A DNA stretch of 64,000 bases from Micromonospora antibiotica (GCF_017599305.1 NZ_JAGFWR010000011.1:62001-126000); one strand, 5' to 3'. Shown: positions 34,823 through 43,555, numbered from the stretch's first letter. Numbers and translations are program-made. The notes: generated from the letters alone by a model not told the origin.

Positions 34823-35593
34823 TCAGGTGCCGTAGCGGCGTTGCCGGGTGCCGTAGGAGCGCAGGGCGCGGAGGAAGTCGACCCGCCGGAAGTCCGGCCA
34901 GTTCAGCTCGCAGAAGTAGAACTCCGAGTGCGCCGACTGCCAGAGCATGAAGCCCGACAGGCGCTGCTCGCCGCTGGTCCGGATGATCAGATCCGGGTCG
35001 GGCAGGCCCCGGGTGTAGAGGTGCTCCGAGATGTGGTCCACGTCCAACGAGTTGGCCAGTTCCTCGATGGTGCCGCCCTTGGCGGCGTGCTCCACCAGCA
35101 GCGAACGGACCGCGTCGGCGATCTCGCGCCGGCCGCCGTACCCGACGGCGATGTTGACCTGGGCGCCGCCGCTGCGCTCCCGGGTGCGTTCCTCGGCGGC
35201 CTTGAGCGCCTGGGCGTGCTGGGTCGGCAGCACGTCGAGCGCACCGACCATCCGCAGCCGCCAGGGGTTGCCCTCCTCGGCCAGCTCGGTGGTCAGATCC
35301 TCGATGATCTGGAGCAGCGGGTCGAGTTCCTCCGCCGGCCGGGACAGGTTGTCGGTGGAGAGCAACCAGAGGGTGACGTGACCCACCCCGGCCGCGTCAC
35401 ACCAGCGCAGCAACTCCTTGATCCGCTCGGCACCCATCCGGTGCCCGTCGTTCGGATCGACGAGGCCCATCTCCCGCGCCCACCGACGATTGCCGTCGCA
35501 CATCACGCCCACGTGCCGGGGCACCGGCCGACCTGCGAGCCTGGCCGTCAACCGGCGCTCGTAGACGGAGTAGATAAGGTTCCGCAGAGTCAT
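34823..35593 (-). CDS. uppS: Z-prenyl diphosphate synthase (UppS family)
   Basis: 256 residues from ATG at 35593 (GTG at 35596 is also in frame). cis-Prenyltransferase with catalytic Asp in GVMCDGNRRWARE, GHRMGAERI, the RTSGEQRLSGFMLWQ loop and the C-terminal SEFYFCELNWPDF. The start MTLRNLIYSVYERRL resembles the shorter-chain Z-FPP synthase of mycobacteria (Rv1086) more than the C50/C55 synthase, so the product may be a short Z,E-prenyl diphosphate primer. Its promoter region contains the 56-nt palindrome copy. Confidence 0.9.
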   Translation of the reverse strand: MTLRNLIYSVYERRLTARLAGRPVPRHVGVMCDGNRRWAREMGLVDPNDGHRMGAERIKELLRWCDAAGVGHVTLWLLSTDNLSRPAEELDPLLQIIEDLTTELAEEGNPWRLRMVGALDVLPTQHAQALKAAEERTRERSGGAQVNIAVGYGGRREIADAVRSLLVEHAAKGGTIEELANSLDVDHISEHLYTRGLPDPDLIIRTSGEQRLSGFMLWQSAHSEFYFCELNWPDFRRVDFLRALRSYGTRQRRYGT

Positions 35594-35653
35594 CACCCTG
35601 CAGCGTAGCGACCCGCACCGAATATCAGTGCTTCGGTGGGCGCACTACGGGCG

Positions 35654-35709
35654 TGATCAAGAGAAATACGCCATCCCACCGCCGGCCGCTGACCGAAACC
35701 TCTTGATCA
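35654..35709. repeat. 56-nt palindromic element, copy 4
   Basis: Left arm TGATCAAGAGAAATACGCCA (35654-35673), 16-nt loop, right arm TGACCGAAACCTCTTGATCA (35690-35709). It has the same 20-16-20 layout as the array at 62.19 kb. The outer ten bases of each arm are conserved; the inner half of the left arm has diverged. Its end supplies the stop codon (TGA, minus strand) of the adjacent membrane protein gene. Confidence 0.88.
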
Positions 35710-36573
35710 CCGGGGCGGGACCTCGGGGGCGGGGGCTGCGGTGGCTCGGTGGAGGGAGTAGAGGGTGAGGGTGGCGGCTGCCAGGAGGGGGGCGCCGTCG
35801 CGGATCAGGCCGTCCAGGCCGAGGAGCCACCAGCACAGGGGGATGTTGACCGCGAGGACGCCCAGGGTGACCGTCACCAGCAGGCGGCGGGCCCAGGGTC
35901 GGCCACGCATCAGGAACGCCGTACAGAACAGCACCAGATAGCTGACCACGATGCCGCCACCGAACCAGAGCAGCACCACCGGTACGGCGGCGAGCCGGCC
36001 GTCCAGCACCGCGCCGCCGGCCACCAGCGCGGGCACCAGCATCAGCGGACTGTAGGTGAAGGCGGCCACCCGGGCGGTGAGCAGCCAACCGGTGACCTGG
36101 GGGCGTTTCGGGGCGACCTCCCGCCAGGCGATCGTCCCGCCCTCGACCACCAGGCCCCGGCGGTGGCGCACCAGATGCCCGGTGACCGCGTCGCAGCGGT
36201 AGAGCAGCACGACCACGGCGACGCAGAGCGCGGTGAGCACGGCGAAGCCGAGCAGGCCGGGCAGCGGCGGCACGCCCTGCCGGGGCACCACCAGCCGGCC
36301 GACCGCGAAGACGGTGGTCACGGCGAGGATCAGCCCGAACGGCTTCGCCCCGGCCCGTCCCCGGTTCACCTGCCCGATCAGCACCAGGAAACCCAACGAG
36401 CGCAGCATCGCCCAGCCGGTGCGTACCGCGAGGCCGAACTCCTGCTCCGGGGCGTACCACCAGTTGAGCAGCTCGACCACGACGGTGGCGGCGGCGGTCG
36501 ACGCCAGCAGGACGGTCAACACCCGGACGGCGGACGGCCGCCGGACCTGCGGGGTCACGGCGGCCGTCCTCAT
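35707..36573 (-). CDS. Polytopic membrane protein, unknown
   Basis: 288 residues from ATG at 36573. About seven hydrophobic segments from residue ~20 (VRVLTVLLASTAAATVVVEL) to ~265. A cytoplasmic or outside loop around residues 120-165 holds VTGHLVRHRRGLVVEGGT. It resembles unnamed actinobacterial integral membrane proteins; no transport motif is visible. The stop codon lies inside the palindromic element, so that element is at the extreme 3' end of its transcript. Function unknown. Confidence 0.68.
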   Translation of the reverse strand: MRTAAVTPQVRRPSAVRVLTVLLASTAAATVVVELLNWWYAPEQEFGLAVRTGWAMLRSLGFLVLIGQVNRGRAGAKPFGLILAVTTVFAVGRLVVPRQGVPPLPGLLGFAVLTALCVAVVVLLYRCDAVTGHLVRHRRGLVVEGGTIAWREVAPKRPQVTGWLLTARVAAFTYSPLMLVPALVAGGAVLDGRLAAVPVVLLWFGGGIVVSYLVLFCTAFLMRGRPWARRLLVTVTLGVLAVNIPLCWWLLGLDGLIRDGAPLLAAATLTLYSLHRATAAPAPEVPPR

Positions 36574-36651
36574 GGTTGGTGATGTTGCCCGCAACGGGCC
36601 CCCGGCACACCTGTCACCGCCGCGCCGCGACGGAGGCTGCCCGGTGTCCGG

Positions 36652-38493
36652 TTACCGTGGCTGCTCAGCGTCGAGCCGGGCGCGCAGCGCGTCCAGCTCC
36701 GACCACAGGACGGCGGGCAGCTTGTCACCGAACTTCTCGAACCACTCGGTGACCAGCGGCAACTCGTTGCGCCACTCCTCGGGGTCGACCTTCAGGGCGA
36801 TCCGGACGTCCTCGGGGGTCATGTCGAGCCCGTCGACGTCCAGCGCGTCGGCGGTCGGCACCATGCCGATCGGGGTCTCCACCGCGGCGGCGGTGCCCTC
36901 GAGCCGCTCGACGACCCACTTGAGTACGCGCGAGTTCTCGCCGAAGCCGGGCCAGAGGAAGTTGCCCTCGGCGTCCTTGCGGAACCAGTTCACGTAGTAG
37001 ATCTTGGGCAGCTTGGCGGCGTCCCCGTCAACGCCCTTGCCCATCTCGATCCAGTGGTTGAAGTAGTCACCGGCGTGGTAGCCGATGAACGGCAGCATCG
37101 CCATCGGGTCGCGGCGCACCACGCCGACCGCGCCGGACGCGGCGGCGGTGGTCTCCGAGGAGAGCGTCGCCCCCAGGTAGACCCCGTGCACCCAGTCGCG
37201 GGCCTCGGTGACCAGCGGGATGGTGTCCCGGCGACGCCCGCCGAACAGGATCGCGTCGATCGGTACCCCGTTGGGGTCGAAGTAGTCGTCGGCCAGGATC
37301 GGGCACTGGGTGATCGGGGTGCAGAAGCGGCTGTTCGCGTGGGAGGAGAGCTGCTCGCTCTCCGGCGTCCAGTCGTTGCCCTTCCAGTCGGTCAGGTGGG
37401 CCGGCGGCTCACCCATGCCCTCCCACCAGATGTCACCGTCGTCGGTGAGGGCGACGTTGGTGAACACGGAGTTGCCCCGGTCCAGCGTGCGCATCGCGTT
37501 GGCGTTGGTCTTCCAGTCGGTGCCCGGGGCGACGCCGAACAGGCCGTACTCCGGGTTGACCGCGTAGAGGCGACCGTCGGGGCCGAACCGCATCCAGGCG
37601 ATGTCGTCGCCGATGGTCTCGACCTTCCAACCGGGGATGGTCGGCTCCAGCATGGCCAGGTTGGTCTTGCCGCAGGCGGACGGGAACGCGCCCGCCACGT
37701 GGTAGACCTTCCCCTCCGGCGAGGTGATCTTGAGGATCAGCATGTGCTCGGCGAGCCAGCCCTCGTCCCGCCCCATCACGCTGGCGATCCGCAGCGAGTA
37801 GCACTTCTTGCCCAGCAGCGAGTTGCCGCCGTAACCGGAGCCGAAGGACCAGATCTCCCGGCTCTCCGGGAAGTGCGAGATGTACTTCGTCTCGTTGCAC
37901 GGCCAGGCCACGTCGGACTGGCCGGGGGCGAGCGGGGCGCCGATGGAGTGCAACGCGTGCACGAAGTCGGCGTCGTCGCCCATCGCCTCCAGCACGGCGG
38001 CACCCATCCGGGTCATGATCCGCATCGAGGCGACCACGTACGGGCTGTCGGTGATCTCGACGCCGAACATCGGGTTCTCGGCCTCGACCGGGCCCATGCA
38101 GAACGGGATGACGTACATCGTCCGGCCGCGCATCGCACCCCGGTACAACTCGGTCATCGTCCGCTTCATCTCGGCCGGCGCCATCCAGTTGTTGGTGGGG
38201 CCGGCGTCCGCTTCGTCCACCGAGCAGATGAAGGTGCGCTCCTCGACCCGGGCGACGTCCGTGGGGTCGGTGCGGGCGTAGAAGGAGTTCGGCTTCTTTT
38301 CCGGGTTGAGCCGGATCAGGGTCCCGCTGTCGACGAGTTCGTCGGTGAGACGCCGCCACTCCTCGTCGGTTCCGTCCACCCAGACCACCCGGTCCGGGGT
38401 CGTCAGTTCCGCGATCTCCCGGACCCAGGCGAGCAGCTTGGGGTGGGTCGTGGGGGCCTGATCGATCCCCCGCACAGTAGCCGGAGCAACCAT
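36652..38493 (-). CDS. pckG: Phosphoenolpyruvate carboxykinase (GTP)
   Basis: 613 residues; converts oxaloacetate and GTP to PEP, CO2 and GDP. Motifs of the GTP class: SFGSGYGGNSLLGKKC, the P-loop AFPSACGKTNLAML with the hyper-reactive Cys, DDIAWMRFGPDG, and NPEYGLFGVAPG. ATG at 38493 with AAGGAG upstream. Upstream lies a Rex-like operator, ten bases before a CTGACT-17-TACGCT promoter candidate. With ppc and glpX it sets carbon flow at the PEP node. Confidence 0.98.
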   Translation of the reverse strand: MVAPATVRGIDQAPTTHPKLLAWVREIAELTTPDRVVWVDGTDEEWRRLTDELVDSGTLIRLNPEKKPNSFYARTDPTDVARVEERTFICSVDEADAGPTNNWMAPAEMKRTMTELYRGAMRGRTMYVIPFCMGPVEAENPMFGVEITDSPYVVASMRIMTRMGAAVLEAMGDDADFVHALHSIGAPLAPGQSDVAWPCNETKYISHFPESREIWSFGSGYGGNSLLGKKCYSLRIASVMGRDEGWLAEHMLILKITSPEGKVYHVAGAFPSACGKTNLAMLEPTIPGWKVETIGDDIAWMRFGPDGRLYAVNPEYGLFGVAPGTDWKTNANAMRTLDRGNSVFTNVALTDDGDIWWEGMGEPPAHLTDWKGNDWTPESEQLSSHANSRFCTPITQCPILADDYFDPNGVPIDAILFGGRRRDTIPLVTEARDWVHGVYLGATLSSETTAAASGAVGVVRRDPMAMLPFIGYHAGDYFNHWIEMGKGVDGDAAKLPKIYYVNWFRKDAEGNFLWPGFGENSRVLKWVVERLEGTAAAVETPIGMVPTADALDVDGLDMTPEDVRIALKVDPEEWRNELPLVTEWFEKFGDKLPAVLWSELDALRARLDAEQPR

Positions 38494-38862
38494 GACTCAT
38501 CTCCTTGTGGTCGACGCTGACCGATTTATGGGATGCACGAGTCTCGGCGGACGCGGGCCGCGTCGCCTTCGTGGAAACCTGGGATTGGCCTCAGCGTAAA
38601 CCGAGCGGACCCGCGAGTCAGTGGGACTGGTTGTGAACAACTGCACAAGGTGCCGCCCGGCTGCGGTAACACGAGCTGATACCCGCTTTCACGCGCAGTT
38701 TCACGCAAATCCTCAGGCGAACTGCCGGTGACCGCGAGAACGGACGGCCGGCGACGGAGAAACCGGGCGTCCGGGCGGATCGGCGCGCGGCGCGCGACAG
38801 GTCGCCGGTGGTGCCCCGTCCGATCAGCCGGCAACCGGTACGCTCGCGAGGTGGCCGCGACG
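38494..38862. other. Divergent gap between pckG and gtrA
   Basis: 369 bp with the pckG promoter candidate (-35 at 38616-38621, -10 at 38593-38598 on the minus strand, 17-bp spacing), a Rex-like box and the gtrA upstream region. No gene was supported. Confidence 0.55.
38631..38648. promoter_or_regulatory. Rex-like redox operator
   Basis: TTGTGAACAACTGCACAA; read on the other strand it is TTGTGCAGTTGTTCACAA, matching the Rex operator pattern TTGTG-N8-CACAA with TTGTGCA and TTCACAA halves known in Streptomyces. It sits just upstream of the -35 box of pckG. Rex senses NADH/NAD+; control of PEPCK by Rex would be new to me. Confidence 0.5.
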
Positions 38863-39402
38863 ATGACCGGGGACCAACCGGGGACCCCACAGACCCGCCC
38901 GGGTCTGGTCCGTTCGCTGCTGGACCGGTTCGGTCACCTCATCCGCGAGTTGAGCAAGTTCGCCACCGTGGGCGGGGTGGCCTTCCTGGTCGACTTCGCG
39001 CTGTTCAACTTCCTCACGCTGGCCCGCGGGATGGAGCCGGTGACCGCCCGGGTCATCTCCACGGTGATCGCGGCGACTGTCGCGTTCGTCGGCAACCGGT
39101 TCTGGACCTGGCGGCACCGGGTCCGCTCCAACCCGGCCCGCGAGTACGCGCTGTTCTTCTTCTTCAACGCGGTCGGCCTGGGCATCGCGGTGGCCTGCCT
39201 GGCAGGCAGCCGCTACGGCCTGGGCAGCATCTGGCCCGACGTCTTCCGCACCCCGTTGGCCGACAACATCGCCAGCTACGTGGTCGGCACCGCGCTCGGC
39301 ACGCTGTTCCGGTTCTGGTCGTACCGACGGTTCGTCTTCGTCGAAGCGGGAACTCCCCCGCTTCCGGAGGCGACCACCGACGACCCGTCGCCCGGGTCGT
39401 GA
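38863..39402 (+). CDS. GtrA-family membrane protein (first copy)
   Basis: 179 residues from ATG at 38863 (GTG at 38851 is possible). Four membrane helices: ELSKFATVGGVAFLVDFALF, VTARVISTVIAATVAFVGNR followed by FWTWRHRV, a third from the ALFFFFNAVGLGIAVACLA block, and the fourth near LGTLFRFWSYRRFVF. GtrA-like proteins flip or support transfer of prenyl-linked sugars in envelope polymer modification. A second GtrA gene follows 62 bp later. In M. tuberculosis a gtrA gene (Rv3277) stands at the same place before the PH-domain gene and birA. Confidence 0.92.
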   Translation: MTGDQPGTPQTRPGLVRSLLDRFGHLIRELSKFATVGGVAFLVDFALFNFLTLARGMEPVTARVISTVIAATVAFVGNRFWTWRHRVRSNPAREYALFFFFNAVGLGIAVACLAGSRYGLGSIWPDVFRTPLADNIASYVVGTALGTLFRFWSYRRFVFVEAGTPPLPEATTDDPSPGS

Positions 39403-39464
39403 GCGGTCGCCCTCCCCGTCCAGCCGGAGCCTCCGGCATCGTCCACTGCCCTAAGGTGTTGCGC

Positions 39465-40226
39465 ATGCGTCTTGTCCGTCTGCTGCCCGAGCGCTGGCAG
39501 AAGTTCATCCGCGAGGCGCTCAAATTCGGCATCGTCGGGGGCGTCAACACCGTCATCAATTACGCGGTGTTCAATGCCCTGGCACTCACGGTCTTTGTCG
39601 ACGGTCAACTGAAGGCGACGGTCATCGCCACCATCGTGGCGACCATCACGTCGTATCTGATGAATCGTCACTGGACGTACCGGGATCGTCCCAAATCAGC
39701 ACTTAAGCGCGAATACGCCCTTTTCTTTCTGTTCAACGGCGCCGGCCTGATCATCGAACTGGGCGTGCTCGCCGCCGCCAAGTACGGCCTCGGGTTCAAC
39801 AGCCTGCTCGCGCTCAACGTGGCGAAGACCGGCGGCGTACTGCTCGCCACCCTGTTCCGGTTCTGGTCCTACCGGACCTTCGTCTTCCAGCCGGTCCCCC
39901 GGCACGCCGAGGAGAGCTGGCACGCCATCAAGCGGGACGAGTGGGACACCATGGCCGAACTGGACCCGGTGGCCGAGTTGGCCGAATCGGTCAGCGAGCT
40001 GGAGGAGGCCCAGGCCCAGCCGGAACCACGACCCGGCCCGACCACCGGCCCCACGCTCCGACCCGCCACCGAACCGCCGCGCACCCCCGCGCCGGCCACC
40101 GAAACGGTGTTCACCCAGGCCCGGGGCGGAAGCAGCGGTGTCGGCCGGACGGCGGCCGGTGGTGACCTGAACGCGAAACTGCCCACCGAGCTGCACGCCG
40201 GCACCAACCGCGCGCCACGCGCCTGA
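39465..40226 (+). CDS. GtrA-family membrane protein with long C-terminal tail (second copy)
   Basis: 253 residues from ATG at 39465 (AAGGTG upstream). Residues ~15-145 repeat the GtrA four-helix pattern: FIREALKFGIVGGVNTVINY, LMNRHWTYRDRPKS, LFFLFNGAGLIIELGVL and LFRFWSYRTFVFQP. The remaining ~100 residues form an acidic then Pro/Thr-rich cytoplasmic tail absent from the first copy. A visible drop in GC around 39540-39740 (AATTACG, AAATCAGCACTTAAGCGCG) sets it apart. It may be a paralogue acquired or duplicated long ago. A perfect hairpin terminates it. Confidence 0.92.
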   Translation: MRLVRLLPERWQKFIREALKFGIVGGVNTVINYAVFNALALTVFVDGQLKATVIATIVATITSYLMNRHWTYRDRPKSALKREYALFFLFNGAGLIIELGVLAAAKYGLGFNSLLALNVAKTGGVLLATLFRFWSYRTFVFQPVPRHAEESWHAIKRDEWDTMAELDPVAELAESVSELEEAQAQPEPRPGPTTGPTLRPATEPPRTPAPATETVFTQARGGSSGVGRTAAGGDLNAKLPTELHAGTNRAPRA

Positions 40227-40253
40227 CCGACCCGGTCGCACGATCCGACCGGT

Positions 40254-40280
40254 ACGGCCCCGGGAACGTCCCGGGGCCGT
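40254..40280. terminator. Hairpin terminator
   Basis: 12-bp perfect stem (ACGGCCCCGGGA and its complement) with a 3-nt loop between the convergent gtrA copy 2 and PH-domain genes. Confidence 0.88.
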
Positions 40281-40297
40281 CGCGCACCCCGCCCGGG

Positions 40298-40870
40298 TCA
40301 GCCGGTGGTGTCGCGCAGCGGCTTGCCCTCCCGCATGTCGGCCAGGATGTCGCGCATCTCCCCGTCGCCCAGCGTGTGCTTGTCGTGCTGCGCCTCCACC
40401 AGCTCGTAGAGGGTGGTCTGCACCCGGTCGACCCGGGGCACGTCGACGAGCACCGACTGCCCCCGCTCGCCGGCCGACTCGATGGTGAGCGTGCCGCACC
40501 CCAGCAGCCGTTCGGTGAACCGCTGGGTCATCGAGTGGTCGTTGATCCGGGCCAGCGGCAGGTCCCGCCGGTGCCGGGAGAAGACCCCCTCCTGGAGCAG
40601 CACCCGCTCGTTGGTGAACAGGTAGTGCGTGCTGCGCCAGACCAGGAACGGCCACAACCCCAGCCAGAGCACCGCGATCAGGAACAGACCGGCGACCACG
40701 GCGAGCACCAGCGCGCCACCGTCACCGTCGGGCAGCAGGAGCCAGCCCGCCACCACCGCCGCGACACCGATGACCAGCACCAGGACCGGCCGCAGCAGCG
40801 CCTTCCAGTGCGGGTGCAGGTGCAGGACGACGTGCTCGTCCTCGGTGAGCACGTCTTCGGGGAACGCCAC
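40298..40870 (-). CDS. Bacterial PH-domain (bPH2/YdbS-like) membrane protein
   Basis: 190 residues from GTG at 40870, AGGAGG upstream. Two N-terminal membrane helices (LLRPVLVLVIGVAAVVAGWL and LVLAVVAGLFLIAVLWLGLW) precede a PH-like domain: YLFTNERVLLQEGVFSRHRR, DLPLARINDHSMTQ, FTERLLGCGTLTIESAG. In M. tuberculosis the equivalent gene (Rv3278c) also lies next to birA. Function not established; a lipid or protein docking role is plausible. Confidence 0.92.
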   Translation of the reverse strand: MAFPEDVLTEDEHVVLHLHPHWKALLRPVLVLVIGVAAVVAGWLLLPDGDGGALVLAVVAGLFLIAVLWLGLWPFLVWRSTHYLFTNERVLLQEGVFSRHRRDLPLARINDHSMTQRFTERLLGCGTLTIESAGERGQSVLVDVPRVDRVQTTLYELVEAQHDKHTLGDGEMRDILADMREGKPLRDTTG

Positions 40871-40987
40871 GGGAACCTCCTAGCCGACAACCGGACGCGC
40901 TGACCGTAACCGGTCGACACGACCCGCCGGATCAGCCGGGTGGCCCGCCGTGCACCCCACGCACGAACCGACCGCAGACGACCGGAG

Positions 40988-41863
40988 TCAGCGCAGGTGC
41001 AGCACGTCCCCGGCGGCCAGCCGCCGCTGACCGGCAGCGGTGTCGACCAGCAGGTGCCCGTCGGGATCCACCCCGGTGGCGAGCCCGGTCAACGCGGAAC
41101 CGTCGGGCAGCAGCACCCGCACCTGCCGGCCCACCGTGGCGCAGGAGGCCAGGTACGCCTCCCGCAGGCCGCACGCGTCGGCGTCACCGCCGGCCGCCCG
41201 CCACCTGTCGTACCAGTCGGCGAGGCCGCGCAGCAGGGCCCGTAGCAGCGGATCACGATCGGTCGCGGTGGCCCCGGCCAGTTGCAGCGAGGTGGCCGGC
41301 AGGCCGGTCGGGTTCTCCGGCAGTTCGTCGGCGCGCAGCGTCACGTTCAGGCCGATGCCGAGCACGATCGCGGGTGGCTCGGCCGACCCGGCCGCCGGCA
41401 CCGCCTCGGCCAGGATGCCGGCGCACTTGGCCTCGCCGACCAGCAGGTCGTTGGGCCACTTCAACCCGGCGTCCAGCTCGGCCAGCCGGGACACCGCCTC
41501 GACCAGCGCGACACCGGCGAGCAGCGGCAGCCAGCCGTACCCGGTCGGGGGCGCGGGCGGCCAGTCGCGCTCGGTGACGGCCTCTCCGGGCCGCAGCAGG
41601 ACGCTGGTCGCGAGGCCCGCCCGCGGCGGTGACTGCCAGACCCGACCGCGTCGGCCCCGGCCGGCGGTCTGCCGCTCGGCGACCACGACCAGGCCCTCCG
41701 GCTCGCCGGCCCGCGCGGCGTCGGCCGCGTCGGCGTTGGTCGAGCCGGTCTCCGACCGCAGGTCCAGCCGCCGCCAGGGGCCCACCGGCGGGGTCAACGC
41801 CCGGGACAGCCGCGCCGCCGACAGCGGCGGTCGATCCAGATCGGTGTACGGCGAACCCGGCAT
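40988..41863 (-). CDS. birA: Biotin--[acetyl-CoA-carboxylase] ligase
   Basis: 291 residues; activates biotin and transfers it to the biotin-carrier lysine of acyl-CoA carboxylases. Motifs: SETGSTNADAA, VVVAERQTAGRGRRGRVW (biotinyl-AMP loop), LKWPNDLLVGEAKCAGIL and VLGIGLNV. No N-terminal HTH, so it is a ligase without repressor function. Its substrate is the carrier lysine of AccA3 at 60.4 kb (Lys549). Divergent from pccB across a 111-bp gap. Confidence 0.96.
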   Translation of the reverse strand: MPGSPYTDLDRPPLSAARLSRALTPPVGPWRRLDLRSETGSTNADAADAARAGEPEGLVVVAERQTAGRGRRGRVWQSPPRAGLATSVLLRPGEAVTERDWPPAPPTGYGWLPLLAGVALVEAVSRLAELDAGLKWPNDLLVGEAKCAGILAEAVPAAGSAEPPAIVLGIGLNVTLRADELPENPTGLPATSLQLAGATATDRDPLLRALLRGLADWYDRWRAAGGDADACGLREAYLASCATVGRQVRVLLPDGSALTGLATGVDPDGHLLVDTAAGQRRLAAGDVLHLR

Positions 41864-41962
41864 CCCGCCAGCCTACGGGCCGGGGCCGACGCCGCCGCCC
41901 GGCCAGCCTCCGCCGGAAGCTACTGAGGCGTACTGCACAGCCGCGTCGGCCTGAACCATCGT

Positions 41963-41977
41963 TATATTCCCAGGGTG
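41963..41977 (+). promoter_or_regulatory. Likely leaderless promoter of the carboxylase beta gene
   Basis: TATATT at 41963-41968 lies seven bases before the GTG start at 41975. There is no Shine-Dalgarno sequence in between, so transcription would begin at or next to the start codon. Confidence 0.5.
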
Positions 41978-43555
41978 ACTACCGAGACCGGGACCAACAT
42001 CCACAGCACTGCGGGCAAGCTGGCGGACCTGGAGCGACGGGTCGACGAGGCGGTGCACGCGGGCGCGCGCGGGGTGGAGAAGCAGCACGCGCGGGGCAAG
42101 AAGACCGCCCGGGAGCGGATCGAGCTGCTGCTCGACGAGGGCTCCTTCGTCGAGCTGGACGAGTTCGCCCGGCACCGGTCCACCAATTTCGGCCTGGACC
42201 GCACCCGCCCGTACGGCGACGGGGTGGTCACCGGTTACGGCACCGTGGACGGCCGGCAGGTCTGCGTCTTCGCCCAGGACTTCACCGTCTTCGGCGGCTC
42301 CCTCGGCGAGGTCTTCGGCGAAAAGATCGTCAAGGTGATGGACCTGGCCATGAAGATCGGCTGCCCGGTGGTCGGGATCAACGACTCCGGTGGCGCGCGC
42401 ATCCAGGAGGGCGTCGTCTCGCTCGGCCTCTACGGCGACATCTTCTTCCGCAACGTACGGGCCAGCGGGGTCATCCCCCAGGTTTCGCTGATCATGGGTC
42501 CGTGCGCGGGTGGCGCCGTCTACTCCCCGGCGGTCACCGACTTCACCGTGATGGTCGACCAGACCTCGCACATGTTCATCACCGGCCCGGACGTCATCAA
42601 GACGGTCACCGGCGAGGACGTGGCGATGGAGGAGCTGGGTGGCGCGCGTACCCACAACACGCGCAGCGGCAACGCGCACTACCTGGCCACCGACGAGGAC
42701 GACGCGATCGACTACGTCAAGGCGCTGCTGTCCTACCTGCCGTCGAACAACCTGGACGAACCGGTGGTCCTCGACGCGCCGGCCGACCTCGACGTCACCG
42801 ACGCCGACCGGGAACTGGACACCCTGGTCCCCGACTCGGCCAACCAGCCGTACGACATGCACCGGGTCGTCGAGCACGTCCTCGACGACGGCGAGTTCCT
42901 GGAGGTGCAGCCGCTCTACGCGCAGAACATCGTGGTCGGCTACGGCCGGGTGGAGGGCCGCCCGGTGGGGGTGGTCGCCAACCAGCCGATGCACTTCGCC
43001 GGCACCCTCGACATCGCCGCCTCGGAGAAGGCGGCCCGGTTCGTGCGTACCTGCGACGCGTTCAACATCCCGGTGCTGACCTTCGTGGACGTTCCCGGGT
43101 TCCTGCCCGGCACCGGCCAGGAGTGGGACGGCATCATCCGCCGGGGCGCGAAGCTGCTCTACGCGTACGCCGAGGCGACCGTGCCGAAGGTCACCGTGAT
43201 CACCCGCAAGGCGTACGGCGGGGCGTACGACGTGATGGGCTCCAAGCATCTCGGGGCGGACCTGAACTTCGCCTGGCCGACGGCGCAGATCGCGGTGATG
43301 GGTGCGCAGGGCGCGGTGAACATCCTCTACCGGCAGGAGCTGGCCGCCGCCGAGGATCCCGCCGCCGTCCGGGCCGAGCGGATCGCCGAGTACGAGGACA
43401 CCCTGGCCAACCCGTACGTCGCCGCCGAGCGCGGGTACGTCGACGCGGTGATCCCGCCGCACGAGACCCGGACCCAGATCGTCCGGGCGCTGCGGGTGCT
43501 GCGGACCAAGCGGGAGACGTTGCCGCCGAAGAAGCACGGCAACATCCCGCTGTAG
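41975..43555 (+). CDS. accD5: Acyl-CoA carboxylase beta subunit (propionyl-CoA type)
   Basis: 526 residues; carboxyltransferase half of biotin-dependent acyl-CoA carboxylase, forming methylmalonyl-CoA (or malonyl-CoA). Crotonase-type halves are seen: INDSGGARIQEGVVSLGLYG, GPCAGGAVYSPAVTDF, DVPGFLPGTGQEWDGIIRRG, AYGGAYDVMGSKHLGAD. In Streptomyces the residue at the GGAY-x-VM position decides acyl choice: Asp favours propionyl-CoA, Ile acetyl-CoA. Asp is present here. In M. tuberculosis accE5 is the next gene; here it is 7.5 kb away. Likely leaderless start. Confidence 0.96.
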   Translation: MTTETGTNIHSTAGKLADLERRVDEAVHAGARGVEKQHARGKKTARERIELLLDEGSFVELDEFARHRSTNFGLDRTRPYGDGVVTGYGTVDGRQVCVFAQDFTVFGGSLGEVFGEKIVKVMDLAMKIGCPVVGINDSGGARIQEGVVSLGLYGDIFFRNVRASGVIPQVSLIMGPCAGGAVYSPAVTDFTVMVDQTSHMFITGPDVIKTVTGEDVAMEELGGARTHNTRSGNAHYLATDEDDAIDYVKALLSYLPSNNLDEPVVLDAPADLDVTDADRELDTLVPDSANQPYDMHRVVEHVLDDGEFLEVQPLYAQNIVVGYGRVEGRPVGVVANQPMHFAGTLDIAASEKAARFVRTCDAFNIPVLTFVDVPGFLPGTGQEWDGIIRRGAKLLYAYAEATVPKVTVITRKAYGGAYDVMGSKHLGADLNFAWPTAQIAVMGAQGAVNILYRQELAAAEDPAAVRAERIAEYEDTLANPYVAAERGYVDAVIPPHETRTQIVRALRVLRTKRETLPPKKHGNIPL

